DNA of 64,000 nucleotides from positions 52,576,001 through 52,640,000 of the forward strand of contig NC_091249.1 in the NCBI RefSeq assembly GCF_042477335.2, read 5' to 3'. A program made the translations under genes and the position numbers. Below the pieces are notes generated by a model. It was given only the letters and a program-made list of their open reading frames with translations, was not told where the DNA came from and ran no database searches. Position 1 is the stretch's first letter, and each line of letters opens with the position of its first letter. Origin of the DNA: Ovis canadensis. Lineage: Eukaryota > Chordata > Mammalia > Artiodactyla > Bovidae. This document shows, one piece after another, positions 46,400 to 58,200 of the stretch.

Positions 46400-46627
46400 T
46401 CACTTGGGAAGCCCAGTGGTAAAGAACCTGCCTTCCAATACAGGAGATGTAAGAGACACTGGTTTGATCCCTGGGTTGGGAAGATTCCCTGGAGAAGGGC
46501 ATGGCAACCCCCACCCCCCCCCAGTATTCTTGCCTGGAGAATCCCACAGATGGAGGAGCCTATGGTGGGCTATGGTCCATAGGTCACAAAGAGTCGGACA
46601 CGACTGAAGTGAGTTAGCACACACGCA
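46400..46627 (+). mobile_element. Bov-tA-type SINE with C-run
   Basis: A plus-strand copy from GGGAAGCCCAGTGG to TTAGCACACACGCA. A C-rich expansion (about 46509-46522) interrupts the usually conserved CAACCCACTCC core. Confidence 0.9.
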
Positions 46628-46930
46628 TTCTGGATCACAAAATAAAGGCATGGATTTGATACATAGTTGAAAACATCTAGAACCCACTGCAGTGGGTTCT
46701 AAGGCAAGAATAGCTTAAAAGTGAAGTCCCACTAATGAGGAGGAAGTAGCATGAATGAAAAGCCTGACAGAAAAGCCTGGTTGCAGAGGGAACAGGTAGC
46801 AGTGTGGGTGCTGAAATCACCTCACTCTCAAGAAACAACAGTCTGAACTTTTATTGCTTCAGTTGCCTCACCATGGGATCTGCCTCATTCTCTGGATCTA
46901 ACTGTGATTCCTATATCTATCCATGCTTGC

Positions 46931-47063
46931 TCCTGCTGCTGCTAAGTCACTTCAGTCGTGTCCGATTCTGTGACCCCATAGACGGCAGCCCACCAGGCTC
47001 CCCTGTCCCTGGGATTCGTCAGGCAAGAACACTGGAGTGGGTTGCCATTTCCTTCTCCAATGC
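46931..47063 (-). mobile_element. Half Bov-A2 SINE
   Basis: One BovA half lies on the minus strand with the AGCAGCAGCAGGAG tail. CATGCTT on both sides may be the target duplication. Confidence 0.85.
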
Positions 47064-47069
47064 ATGCTT

Positions 47070-48440
47070 ATTTGACCACAAATTTTTTAGGTATTGTGCA
47101 ATAGCAGATGTGCTGGCCCTTCTTTCATTTTCCCTTGTGACATTATTTTCTGTGTTATTACTGAACTTTGGCTTTGACCTCTTGTTATTTCTGATGGGTA
47201 AACTCTAGATCTGGTTCTGTTCCTTGTCCAACAAGCAGAGGCTTCTCTACATCATGCACCTCCTACACAGACCATGAAAATTAATCTTTTTAAACATGAT
47301 TTATCTCTGAGGAAAGTATATCACATTCATTCATTTAGATTACTGTAATAGGCCTTTTCCATTATGATTGAAGATCCAAAGGAGCAGGGACTTTATATTT
47401 TGCTCCATTTTGTGTTTTCAAAGTGAATGCATTTATACAGAAAAAATATTAAAGAAATAAAAATCTATAAAATAAAAACAATTTCAAGGAAAATACAACC
47501 AGGAAAAGACTAGTGGTTTCACACAATTGTATCAAATGATATTTAATAAAAATCTTAAGACTGACTTATGGAATAAGATGTATAAAATATAAAATTTTAG
47601 TCACATCACACGGGCCTCTAATTAAAGATTATAATGGCAAAGACCTGTAAATAAGAAATATATATATAAAGGTACAATTTTTGCAAAGCAGAAGAAACAG
47701 TATGTAAAGTTATAATTCCTATCAGTAAAAAGATAAGCAATTCCAGTATGCTTATGAAAAAAAAAGCAGTAGTTATCTGAATGCAAAAGAATATCTTCCA
47801 TAAGAGGGGAGAAGATGATTGCTATCATGAAAACATTTAATCACAAAAGTCAAAAAGCTACTAATATGGAAAAACCAATGTGAAATAAGAATATAACATG
47901 TATAGAGGTTGTTATTACAACAGAGGATATAGAAAAAGTTTCCCTGTATGAAATGTAATATAGGAGAATATGACATGATGGACTAATAGAACTGATTAAA
48001 CATTACCCCCAATGCATATGTGTGTGTGTATGTGTATAAGAATTTATGCCAAACAGCAAAGTTAGTGGAAAATATTTTTTTTCTTTGAATGCAGAATAAA
48101 AGACAAATTTAAAAACTCAGACTCTTGTATATAAACTGGGCAAATGACTTTCACATTCCATTTGCAATAGAGAATGTAAATGCATGGTAACAACCCCTTC
48201 TCCAAAATGCAGGCTTGCTAGCAATGAAATTCCTGCAAAGGAAAAGTATTTAATATTCCTCTTCAGACTTATTAAATATGTCTTTTTATATGAATATACA
48301 GCATGAGAGAAGATACTCTGAAATAGATTCTCATAAACTGCTGTTGCAGTAATATCTACCTCTTCTGGTCTGGATCTTTTAAGTGAATACAGAACATGCT
48401 TAAAAACACCCCAACTTAGAAACTAAAAAATAATAGTCAT
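47070..48440. other. Gene-free stretch
   Basis: AT-rich sequence with a short GT microsatellite near 48019-48040. No coding or named repeat was recognised. Confidence 0.35.
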
Positions 48441-49400
48441 AATTTGCTGCAGTCTTCTACATATGTTATACTTTCCTCCTTCTCTGAACAGTAGAACTCA
48501 TATATGTTTTAATTTTACTGGAACTATTTTATCTCACTTATTTACAAGGTCATTGAATTGGACCTCCATTCCCATCACTTGTCAGCTTGCATTGTAGAGT
48601 CAAACAGACACATCCTTATTAACATATTAAATAAATCAATTACATATGATTAGTTAATCATGAGTACAAAAACAGTAATTACTCATCTCTGGGCTAGGCT
48701 GATTAGGCTCTCATTTGGCTTTAGATAAATGTTTTCAAGTTTCCTTTTCTCTGAATCTTTTATGGAGCACTTCCTATGTTCTCAGACTTACCTAGATGGG
48801 GTTTCTGAGAGGCAGGTTACTTGTGAAAGCTGAACTAATTCTTGGATTGTTGATGATGAAGACTGAAGCTCTGTCACCAGACAAGACTGCAGAGTATTAA
48901 AGCACTGAATCCTGATCCAGACTTAGGAAACAAATATCATGTCTTCTGCAGCTTAGGGATGCAAACACTAAGGGAATGCAACAAAGGAGACATTGATAAC
49001 TCTCTATGCCTGCTCATTAAGCACATTTTCTTCCAGTTACTACAACTTCTAAGTACCTGTTTTCTCTCTGGGCCTCTGGAAAAGACCAAAGGGCCACTTT
49101 TTCCAAATGATTCTCTGATCCCAAGAGGTCCGGTTAGAGGTCAGGTGAACCCAGTTTTTATTACTGCTTGTCTTTGGTTTTCAGATCTAACCATGCACAC
49201 CTTATCTCAACTGTTAGGTAATGTTTTCTCCAATGAGACTAAGGGACCTATCAGGACTAAGTCTCTTAGATGCTTAAAAGACTAATTTGTGGTTGGTACA
49301 CAGCCTTTTTAGCTTCAGAAAATTATTCTTCCCTTTTCAACAAGAGGGATAACTGTGTTTATCTGATATTTAATCTTGGCATCCCATTCAATGGCTTCCT
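48440..49400 (+). repeat. Unrecognised repeated segment, copy 3
   Basis: This is collinear with 28020-28745 over 48440-49180, and its part 49080-49400 also matches 27290-27640. It is the longest copy. It contains no convincing coding frame; one 108-codon open frame (48959-49285) is not matched in the other copies. Confidence 0.55.
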
Positions 49401-49736
49401 AACACATTTGTTCAAAAAACTAGGGATTTCATACCAAATCATAAGTTAGGAGCCATCATTTAGTCACTCAATATAAGATATTTCTTAGTTATAAAAATAT
49501 ATGCAGCCTTTTTAATGCTATTTAACCTGGGCTTTGGGTCTTACAGGCATTGCCTGATGTAAATTTTAGAAAAGTTTATGCTATGAAGTAGTATTATAAC
49601 ATTATGAACACTGTCCCACACTGCAATAATGTGTTTAAGGGAATTTAATGATCCACCTAAGGATTCAAACTGAGTGAGGAAAGGGCCTTAATTGGAATTC
49701 TGTCTGGATACTTCTATTTTTCAAGCTGTAGGCCAT

Positions 49737-49943
49737 GTGTGTGTGCTGTGTCCAACTCTTTGCGACCCTATAGACTTTAGCCCCCGGGCTCCTCTGTCCC
49801 TGAGATTCTCCAAGCAAGAATATTGGAGTGAGTTACCATGCCCTCCTCCAGGGGATCTTCCTGACCCAGGGATTGAACCCACATCTCTTTTGTCTCCTGC
49901 ATTGGCAGGCAGGTTCTTTACCACTAGCACCACCTGGGAAGCC
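49737..49943 (-). mobile_element. Bov-tA-type SINE
   Basis: A full minus-strand copy. CAAGCTGTAGGCCA (49722-49735) and CAAGCTGCAGGCCA (49944-49957) are a 14-bp target duplication with one mismatch. Confidence 0.93.
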
Positions 49944-50377
49944 CAAGCTGCAGGCCAATGTTCTCAATCAGAGATTATATTGCCCCTGGGAATATTCATC
50001 AGTGCTTGAAGGAATGCTGCTGAACACCAACAATACCTAATACAAATAACTATCTAGCCCCAGCTGTCAACATGAGAAGGTGAGAAAACCAGAATTTGTT
50101 CAATTTCAACATGCATAGGTAACACCCATGGTTGTAGTTGTAATGTAGGTTCTGAATCATCAGGACATGGAGGGTCCAGTTATTCTGAAAATCAAAAGAA
50201 TCTTCTGGGTGATGTTGATGCTACAGGTCTTAATCTGTGGACCCCTTTTTGAGTAGCAAGGCTGTGGACCTGTGCAAGTCAGGTGTAGGTAGTTTTAGAT
50301 CTTCTGAGTGAAAATTCAGGTTTGCCATGTCATTTTTAATTCACTGATTTCTGAGAATTTTATAACTTCATCATTCG

Positions 50378-50757
50378 ACCAGCCAAGGACACCACAAAAA
50401 AAGGAAATGACAGATCAATTGCACCAATGAAAATAATGGCAAAAATCCTCAACAAAATACTAGTGAAACAAATTCAACATGTTAAAAGAATTATACATCA
50501 TGGCCGACTGAGATTTACCCCCGAGATACAAGGATGGTTAAATATCCACAGAATGAAAAATGTGATATTTCTAGTTAACAAAGAGAAGAAAAAAAGTCAT
50601 AGGATCATCTGAATAGATGCAGAAAAACTTTTGAAAAGCTAAACATTTATAATGAAAACGCTCAACAAAGTAGGTATAAAACACCTCACATAATGAAAGC
50701 TACATATGATAAAACCATAGCCAACATTGTACTCAATGCTGAAAATTGAAACTATGT
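50378..50757 (+). mobile_element. Old L1 fragment, RT region
   Basis: The text covers the [14 protein letters not shown] block and a degraded FRGDTRM-type block. It ends abruptly at the start of an L1 5' UTR. Confidence 0.7.
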
Positions 50758-51445
50758 ACCCCTGGACAGGGATGTGAGTCCATCACACAGAATGGTGGCT
50801 GGTAGCTGGAGCTTGGTGATTGGAGTGCAAACATAGGGCTAGAACTACTGTAGACTGTGAGGAGACAGACCAAGGGAATGGGAGGGAGGAAGTCCATGGC
50901 AGTGAGCGCCTTTGGAGGAAAGCCAAGCAGCCTTGGAGCGAGGGTTCTACTGCTGTATCACGCGCAGGGTGTGGAGCTTTTGGATGTTTATTTGTTTTGC
51001 TTTTTTTTCTTTATTCCTTAAGTGGAATTCTACTTTGGTCTTGTTTTCTGTTCTGCATTTTAGTTTTCTTTTAATTGGTTGATTAATTTTTTAGTTTCCT
51101 TTTCTTGCCAGGTCACTCTCTTGGACTTTGTCTCCTTTGGTCTGTTTTGGTTTCATTTGTGTTTGTGTATGTGTATGTGTATGTTCCTTTGTTTTCGTTT
51201 CTATTTCTCTGATTTTGCTTTTACCATTTGTCTAGGTTCATTTCTTGTTTCTTATTTTTTTGTTGTTGCTGTTTGTTTCTTTTGCAGGGTGGGGAGGAGG
51301 TGTTTTTTTTTTGTTTGTTTTAACCCCCATTTATTGCCATAACAAACAGCTTGTGGGATCTTGGTTCCCTGACCAGAAGTTGGACATGAGCCTCTGGGGT
51401 GGGAGTGCTGAGTCCAGGATGTTAGACCACCTGAACTTCTGATAC
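50758..51445 (+). mobile_element. L1 5' UTR fragment
   Basis: It matches the 5' UTR of the long L1. The GTGGAGGCAAAKCC-type block near 17110 corresponds to 50911, and the TGCCATAACAAAC block occurs at 19052 and 51337. It ends where a BovB tail starts, with no ORF1. Confidence 0.75.
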
Positions 51446-51446
51446 T

Positions 51447-51912
51447 CAGTTCAGTTCAGTTCAGTCACTCAGTTGTGTCCAACTCTTTGCAACCTCATGA
51501 ATCACAGCACTCCAGGCCTCCCTGTCCATCACCAACTCCCGGAGTTCACTCAGACTCATGTCCATCGAGTCGGTGATGCCATCCAGCCATCTCATCCTCT
51601 GTCGTTCCCTTCTCCTCCTGCCCCCAATCCCTCCCAGCATCAGAGTCTTTTCCAATGACTCAACTCTTTGCATGAGGTGGCCAAAGTACTGGAGTTTCAG
51701 CTTTAGCATCATTCCTTCCACAGAACACCCAGGACTGATCTCCTTTAGAACGGACTGTTTGGATCTCCTTGCAGTCCAAGGGACTCTCAAGAGTCTTCTC
51801 CAACACCACAGTTCAAAAGCATCAATTCTTCGGTGCTCAGCTTTATTCACAGTCCAACTCTCACATCCATACATGACCACTGGCAAAACCATAGCCTTGA
51901 CTAGATGGACCT
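51447..51912 (-). mobile_element. BovB 3' part, 5'-truncated
   Basis: It runs from the TCAGTTCAGTTCAGTTCAG tail to the [13 protein letters not shown] region on the minus strand, an open stretch of about 140 codons. Confidence 0.92.
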
Positions 51913-52639
51913 CTTTGGATAGTTTCTGTCAATTTCTGTTTTGTTTCATAAAAGAAAAACACAGGATATGCTCTTTTCTCTTTTCCTATTGCTTTCAATT
52001 TTGTGTTGCAAACTGGAATTTTGCATACAACAGTGAGGAAATTGTGAATATTAGAATTATTTCCTGCTTCCATGTTTTTTTGCTGTTCGGGGTTTTTATG
52101 AGCAGAACTGTCCTTTTGTTTAGTGAACTTTCAAATTTGTTTAGAAAGACTATGTTCTTAGACATGAATGATCACTGATATATCTATTTTTCATTATCAC
52201 AGCAGTCAGTTAGTGACTGAGAGAGATTTCTTTAGATGTAAGGATCCCAAAAGAACACATTAAACAACAATGACCACATCAAGAACTAACTCTATTAGTC
52301 TTTGCAGCTTGCTTCTAAACTTGGGTACTCTTAAACTCTAAGCCAGACCACCTGCAGCTGTTACATACACTCCACTCCTTGTTGCATGGAACCCCAAAAT
52401 ATGCCAGAAATGCAAGTCTAGTGTCTTCTCAGATCTTTTCTGATCATGTGTGCAGCCCTGGGCATGCACACTGAACTCTGGCTTGCCTGGGTATAATCAG
52501 GCACTCTTCCAAGCTATTACATAATAATCTACAAAAACGTATTAAACTATAAAAATGTACTTATAAAAAGATTTCTGGAAGAGAGAAGTGGCTGAAACAA
52601 TAGGATGTGCTCAATATATACATAACAATGGAAGAAATG
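51913..52639. other. Gene-free stretch
   Basis: No recognised content. Confidence 0.35.
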
Positions 52640-52640
52640 G

Positions 52641-52845
52641 TGGTTTAGTCACTAAATCATGTCCAACTCTTGTGACCTTATGGATTGCAATCTGCCAGGT
52701 TCCTCTGTCCATGTGATTCTCCAGGCAAGAATACTGAAGTGGGTTGCCATTTCCTTCTCCAGGGACTCTTCCTCATCAAGGAAGCGAACCCTGGTCTCCT
52801 GTATTGCAGGCAGATTCTTTACCAACTGAGCTATGAGGGAAGCCC
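52641..52845 (-). mobile_element. Bov-tA-type SINE
   Basis: A full minus-strand copy. AGAAATGG flanks it on both sides. Confidence 0.92.
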
Positions 52846-52853
52846 AAGAAATG

Positions 52854-53523
52854 GAGCCGTTAACCTGAGAATATCTAAATGTGTCATGATGACTGAGGGA
52901 CATTGAATACAGAGACTTCTAAAACAGAAGACAGAATTCCTTTGTAAATAGAGCAATTTTATAGTTACTAATATCTGAATAAATAAACATATAATATATA
53001 TTTGTTTTAAAGCCAAAACTATGATAGAGACTTAAGGGACAAAATCTCAAGGCCTATTTCCCTTAAAAACCAATTTATTCTTTAAAGCTTTTAAAGAGTT
53101 CTTATCAAGTCTTATAAGAATAATGTAGCATTTTGGGACAAAGATACAAAGCCCAGCATTGGAAGCCAAAGTGGAGAAAAGAGTTAGGAAAACATTGTGT
53201 CCTTGGGGACAATGAGCCACAGATGATGCAAGTCAGCTTCCTGACATATAGGAGCTGAAATTTCCATGAATTTGGCCTCATGTACAACTGAAAGCATTGA
53301 CTGTTACTTAGGAATAAAGTTTAAACAAGGTATGTCTGACTATTACATCAGGGGGTACAGTGATAGGAAAGGTGACAACTTTTAAATGTGGGAAAAGTGA
53401 GGAAGTTCTAAAAGCAACTACTGACTTTGTTTTCTTACCAGATACAGAGCATTGTATCCAATGTCCAGCACAAGAATATCCAAAGAGTGAGAGAAATCAC
53501 TGCCCCCCAAAAGTTGTGACCCT
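52854..53523. other. Gene-free stretch
   Basis: No recognised content; several short open frames without family resemblance. Confidence 0.35.
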
Positions 53524-53665
53524 GGCCATTTTGCCTTTTGCATTTCTTTTTCTTGGGGATAGTCTTGATCACAGCCTCCTGTACAATGTCATGAACCTCC
53601 ATTCATAGCTCTCCAGGCACTCTGTCTATCAGGTCTAATCCCTTGGTTCTATTTGTCCCTACTGT
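53524..53665 (-). mobile_element. Isolated internal BovB fragment
   Basis: It matches the minus-strand BovB text at about 15705-15840 (CTCCTGTACAATGTCATGAA is identical). Neither BovB end is present, so it is a remnant of a larger deletion or rearrangement. Confidence 0.8.
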
Positions 53666-54084
53666 ACCTAAATAGAAATTTCCATAAATGCCAAAAAATA
53701 AAAAACTCACACCTCAAAATTATCCCCCTGTTCTGTAAATGGACTCTCTTGTGGGTTGGAGCCAGCCTTTAATGTTCAGTTTACAGATCTGGTCTAGCTT
53801 TCACCTCCTGCTTGAATGAGGCCAGGAGGTCAACTAGAAATGAGAGCATAGCATCTTCTCAGGTCATATTTCTGATTATGAGCCAAGTACTTCACATGAC
53901 ATTCTAGATTTCATAAAATATTGGGGAGCTTTTAAAAATATTTATTATCCAAAACAACTCTTTTTCAGACTTTCTTGAAATGCCTTAGAGCTTTTGTGTA
54001 GTTTTCCCCCACTGTTATCTGTGACCCCAGGCAACAGCTAACACATTTACTAGTATATGTTTTCAACAAACATGGCTCAGGTTG
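53666..54084. other. Gene-free spacer
   Basis: No recognised content between the small BovB fragment and the next BovB. Confidence 0.35.
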
Positions 54085-54989
54085 TCAACTAAGCCTTCAG
54101 TTCAGTTCAGTTGCTCGGTCATGTCTGATTCTTTGTGACTCCATGAATCGCAGCATGCCAGGCCTCCCTGTCCATCACCAACTCCTGGAGTTCATTCAGA
54201 CTCACGTCCATCGAGTCCATGATGCCATCCAGCCATCTCAGCCTCTGTCGCCCCCTTCTCCTCCTCTGTCGTCCCCTTCTCCTCCTGCCCCCAATCCCTC
54301 CCAGCATCAGAGTCTTTTCCAATGAGTCAATTCTTTGCATGAGGTGGCCAAAGTACTGGAGTTTCAGCTTTAGCATCATTCCTTCCAAAGAAATCCCAGG
54401 GTTGATCTCCTTCAGAATGGACTGTTTGGATCTCCTTGCAGTCCAAGGGACTCTCAAGAGTCTTCTCCAACACCGCAGTTCAAAAGCATCAATTCTTCGG
54501 CTCTCAGCTTTCTCACATCCATACATGACCACTGGAAAAACCATAGCCTTGACTAGACGAACATTTGTTGGCAAAGTAATGTCTCTGCTTTTTAATATGC
54601 TATCTAGGTTGGTCATAACTTTCCTTCCAAGGAGTAAGCATCTTTTAATTTCATGGCTGCATCACCATCTGCAGTGATTTTGGAGCCCAAAAAATAAAGT
54701 CTGACACTATTTCTACTGTTTCCCCATCTATTTCCCAGGAAGTGATGGGACCAGATGCCATGATCTTTGTTTTCTGAATGTTGAGCTTGAAGCCAACTTT
54801 TTCACTCTCCACTTTCACTTTCATCAAGAGGCTTTTGAGTTCCTCTTCACTTTCTGCCATAAGGATGGTGTCACCTGCATATCTGAGGTTATTGATATTT
54901 CTTCTGGCTATCAGATTCCAGCTTGTGCTTCTTCAGCCCAGCAGAAGCTCTGCTTCTTCCAGAGTGCAGGCAGCTGCGACGGTGCACAG

Positions 54990-55310
54990 GGCACGGCCGA
55001 GAGGAGCTAGCCCACTTCCAAGGTCAGGGGCAGAAGCCAGGAAGACCCCATGCCCGAGGGGTGGCAGCCAAGAGGAGTTACCCTTTGTCCTAGGTCAGGG
55101 ATGGCGGCCGAGAGTGCCAGGCTGCAAGAGTGCAGGAGCAGCCAAGAGGCGCTATCCCCAGCCGGAGCCAGGGGCAGCAGCCGGGAGGAGCAACCCCACG
55201 TCCAAGGAGCGGTGGCTGTGCAGGTGCAGGAGGGCCTAGAGGAGCTATTCCATGTTCAAGATCAGGAGGGGCGGTGCTGAGGAGATACCCCACATCCAAG
55301 GTAAGAGAAA
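54990..55310 (+). repeat. GC-rich tandem repeat of the BovB 5' UTR
   Basis: Diverged units of roughly 35-45 bp carry a GGCCGAGAGGAGCTA-like core and a CCAAGGTCAGGGG-like spacer, repeated about seven times. This is the only copy of the BovB repetitive leader in the window. Confidence 0.8.
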
Positions 55311-55695
55311 CCCAAGTAAGACAGTAGGTGTTGCGAGAGGGCATCAGAGGGCAGACACACTGAAACCATAATCACAGAAAACTAGTCAATCTAATCACAC
55401 TAGGACCACAGCATTGTCTAACTCAGTGAAACTAAGCCATGCTCGCGGGGCAACCCAAGATGGGCGAGTCATGGAGGAGAGGTCTGACAGAATGTGGTCC
55501 ACTGGAGAAGGGAATGGCAAACCACTTCAGTATTCTTGCCTTGAGAACTCCATGAACAGTACGAAAAAGCAAAATGATAGGATACTGAAAGAGGAACTCC
55601 CAATATGCTACTGGAGATCAGTGGAGAAATAACTCCAGAAAGAATGAAGGGATGGAGCCAAAGCAAAAACAATACTCAGTTGTGGTATGTGACTG

Positions 55696-55969
55696 GTGAT
55701 AGAAGCAAGGTCCGATAAAGAGCAATATTGCATAGGAACCTGGAATGTCAGGTCCATGAATCAAGGCAAATTGGAAGTGGTCAAACAGGAGATGACAAGA
55801 GTGAACGTCGACATTCTAGGAATCAGTGAACTAAAATGGACTGGAATGGGTGAGTTTAACTCAGATGACCATTATATCTACTACTGCGGGCAGGACTCCC
55901 TTAGAAGAAATGGAGTAGCCATCATGGTCAACAAAGAGTCTGAAATGCAGTACTTGGGTGCAGTCTCAA
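55696..55969 (+). pseudogene. BovB endonuclease N-terminus
   Basis: Open sequence reads GTWNVRSMNQGK, then GISELKWTGMGEF and NGVAIMVNKE, the first half of the endonuclease. It is cut at the insertion boundary and the last codons come from flank. Confidence 0.8.
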
Positions 55970-55978
55970 CTCCGCCTT

Positions 55979-57375
55979 AGGGAAGTTCAAAGACAGGTAA
56001 AATAAAGTAAGTCTTAGATCAGTCCTTTAGAGAGCCATCAGTTAGGTCAAAACAAAGAAACATTATTTGCGAGAATAATGTTCATATTGCTCCTCCTAGT
56101 ACTAGAAACCTGTATGAAAATTGTGTGGTGTCATTTAAAAGTTCTCTTTTGAGGTGGACGGTCAAGAGTGGTACCCGAGTAAATTAAAACATGAAGCTAT
56201 ATAACAAAGTTCAACCATGTTTTATTCCTTAAGCATTCCCCTTTGTTGCAAGCTTTTCTTTGGATGCCAGAATTCTAGAAAAGTTAATTCTGATAAATTG
56301 TTGCCAGTTCTTTAAAGATATTCTTAGAAGTAGGGACGTATGGAGTTCACTACTTTGCCATTTTGCCAACATCCTTATCTTTCAAACAACCAGTGTTTAA
56401 GCTTTCAATATTCATGACAGAAGAATCCTGAATATATCAGAATCCCATCTTTGGAAATCATCTTGAAAAGGCCACTTATTTTTCTGAGAGCCAACACTAA
56501 ATGAAGTTGATGTTGTTTATTAAGTATTATTGTTAATAAGCACAATCAGAATATTAATTCATGACATTAATTTTTATACACACATTTTCCTTAAATTTAT
56601 ATTAAAAGGTAATTAAAAATATGAACTTTATTTGATCTCACTAATATATTTTTTAATCAAAAACTCAATTAAATGTATTTTTCTGTTGTATGAAGATAGA
56701 AGTTCTTAAATATACTGTATAGAAGAGTTGTGGAGTCACAAAATCCAGATAAATTCATTACCCAGGAAAATATATTGAGTTGTTAATCATTATCGGTTTT
56801 CTCAGATTTGAAACTGAGTTCATAGTTCATGCTTCATGATGGTTTGCAGATTTTGTAATAGGAATTGTTATGGATAAAAATAATTAATTTTCCAGGATGA
56901 ATGTAGAATATCAGGTAGATCCTGTTTTTATTTTACCAAGATCATTATAGGAGGGCTTGAATAACAATGTACACAGAGATATAGATAAAATATTTGTGAA
57001 ATCAGACATGATAATTATGCTAATATTTTCTGTCATTGTTTACATTCCAAGGAAATACATGGATTTCACTACTTGGAGATCCTTTTTTTTTTAAAAGACT
57101 TCTCTGCATGTTTTACTACATTACATTCTTCACTAAGAATATAGCATACTTTCTAACACACATTGTTAGAAATTAAAGTCCTACAATGGCAGAATTCTCC
57201 AAAGACACTGAATAATTATAGATACATATATAATCAATGTGATACACCTCTCCATCTATTGTGCCTAATCCTGTGGACCTTGAAACAAAAAAAGATGGTC
57301 ATGATGCTGTATCTCAGAAAATACAATCAGATATCATCTGGTTGACTTCATCACCTGCATTTCAAGGATGTTTAC
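55979..57375. other. Gene-free stretch; probable V2R intron on the right side
   Basis: AT-rich sequence with no recognised repeat. The V2R exon 3 donor site lies at its right edge, so later V2R exons would be expected here, but I did not find them. Confidence 0.35.
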
Positions 57376-57480
57376 CTTCCATGGAAAGATCATGGGTTGG
57401 TCTGCATATCCTGGAGATCTCATTTCTGTTTCTACCAAAAGCATTTCATGGAGTGCTTGGGCCAGTGCACACACAGCATT

Positions 57481-57692
57481 GGTGGTGGCAGTGGTTTAGT
57501 TGCTAAGTTGTGTTCAACTCTTGCCACCCCATGGGCTGTAGCCAGCCAGAGTCCTCTTTCCATGGGATTCTCCAGGCAAGAATACTGGAGTGGGTTGCCA
57601 TTTCCTTCTCCAGGGGATCTTTCCAACCCAGGGATTGAACCTGGGTCTCCTGCATTGCAGGCAGATTCTTTACCAACTAAGCTATGAAGCAT
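57481..57692 (-). mobile_element. Bov-tA SINE inside V2R exon 3
   Basis: A minus-strand copy with perfect target duplication ACACAGCATT (57471-57480 and 57693-57702), lying within the codons around NAVYA. Confidence 0.93.
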
Positions 57693-58081
57693 ACACAGCA
57701 TTATAGATGAAATAACTGGATTCAGACAACGTCATCATGTCAATACTTATTGATATAAACTCAAAGGAAGAATTTGGTGGGCAGTCTCCAATTTTTCCAC
57801 AATGAGATCCAACAAGTGAACAATCAAAAATTTGAAAGCACACATTACTGAAGTAAAAATCTTCTGGATATTGGGACAGTTTAACTATCTTGAGAAAGTG
57901 TTTGAAACCTGGGATTTCTTTCTTCTGGAGTGAAAAGGAGAGAGTTCCATGGAAAGAATGTAGCATATAGTTTACCTCATGCAAAACAAGATCCCCTTTT
58001 GCTACCATAATCCACACCTTGTCCAAGGTTAAATAATAATATATTCCTCTGTCAACAAAAATGAAACATCCCATATCACCA

Positions 58082-58200
58082 AATGGCAACCCACTCCAGT
58101 ATTCTTGCCTGGAGAATCCCACGGACGGAGGAGCCTGATGCGCTACAGTCCATGGGGTTGCAGAGTCGGATACCACTGAGTGACTTCACTCTCACTCTTG
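58082..58200 (+). mobile_element. Truncated BovA SINE inside V2R exon 3
   Basis: The plus strand shows ATGGCAACCCACTCCAG to GAGTGACTTCACTCTCAC; the tRNA head is absent. Receptor sequence continues on both sides. No clear target duplication was found. Confidence 0.88.

Larger units (their letters stand above)
54098..55969 (-). mobile_element. BovB with inverted 5' part (twin-priming structure)
   Basis: The 3' part (54098 to about 54946) is minus-strand BovB from the YAGD/RT region to the tail. It joins head-on to a plus-strand 5' part (about 54947-55969) containing the GC-rich repetitive 5' UTR and the start of the endonuclease (GISELKWTG at about 55827). The element's middle is missing. Flanks TCAACTAAGCCTT (54085-54097) and TCAACTCCGCCTT (55966-55978) match at 11 of 13. 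This order and orientation is what twin priming of one RNA yields. Confidence 0.8.

Noticed and set aside
54778-55280. Overlapping open frames of 76-153 codons in GC-rich sequence
   Set aside because: They lie across the BovB junction and the repetitive 5' UTR. Openness follows from high GC and repeat structure, with no domain visible.
13804-55969. A possible CRISPR-like or regularly spaced array from the many TTCAGTTCAG repeats
   Set aside because: These are the short tandem repeats at BovB 3' ends at unrelated insertion sites, not a spaced array.
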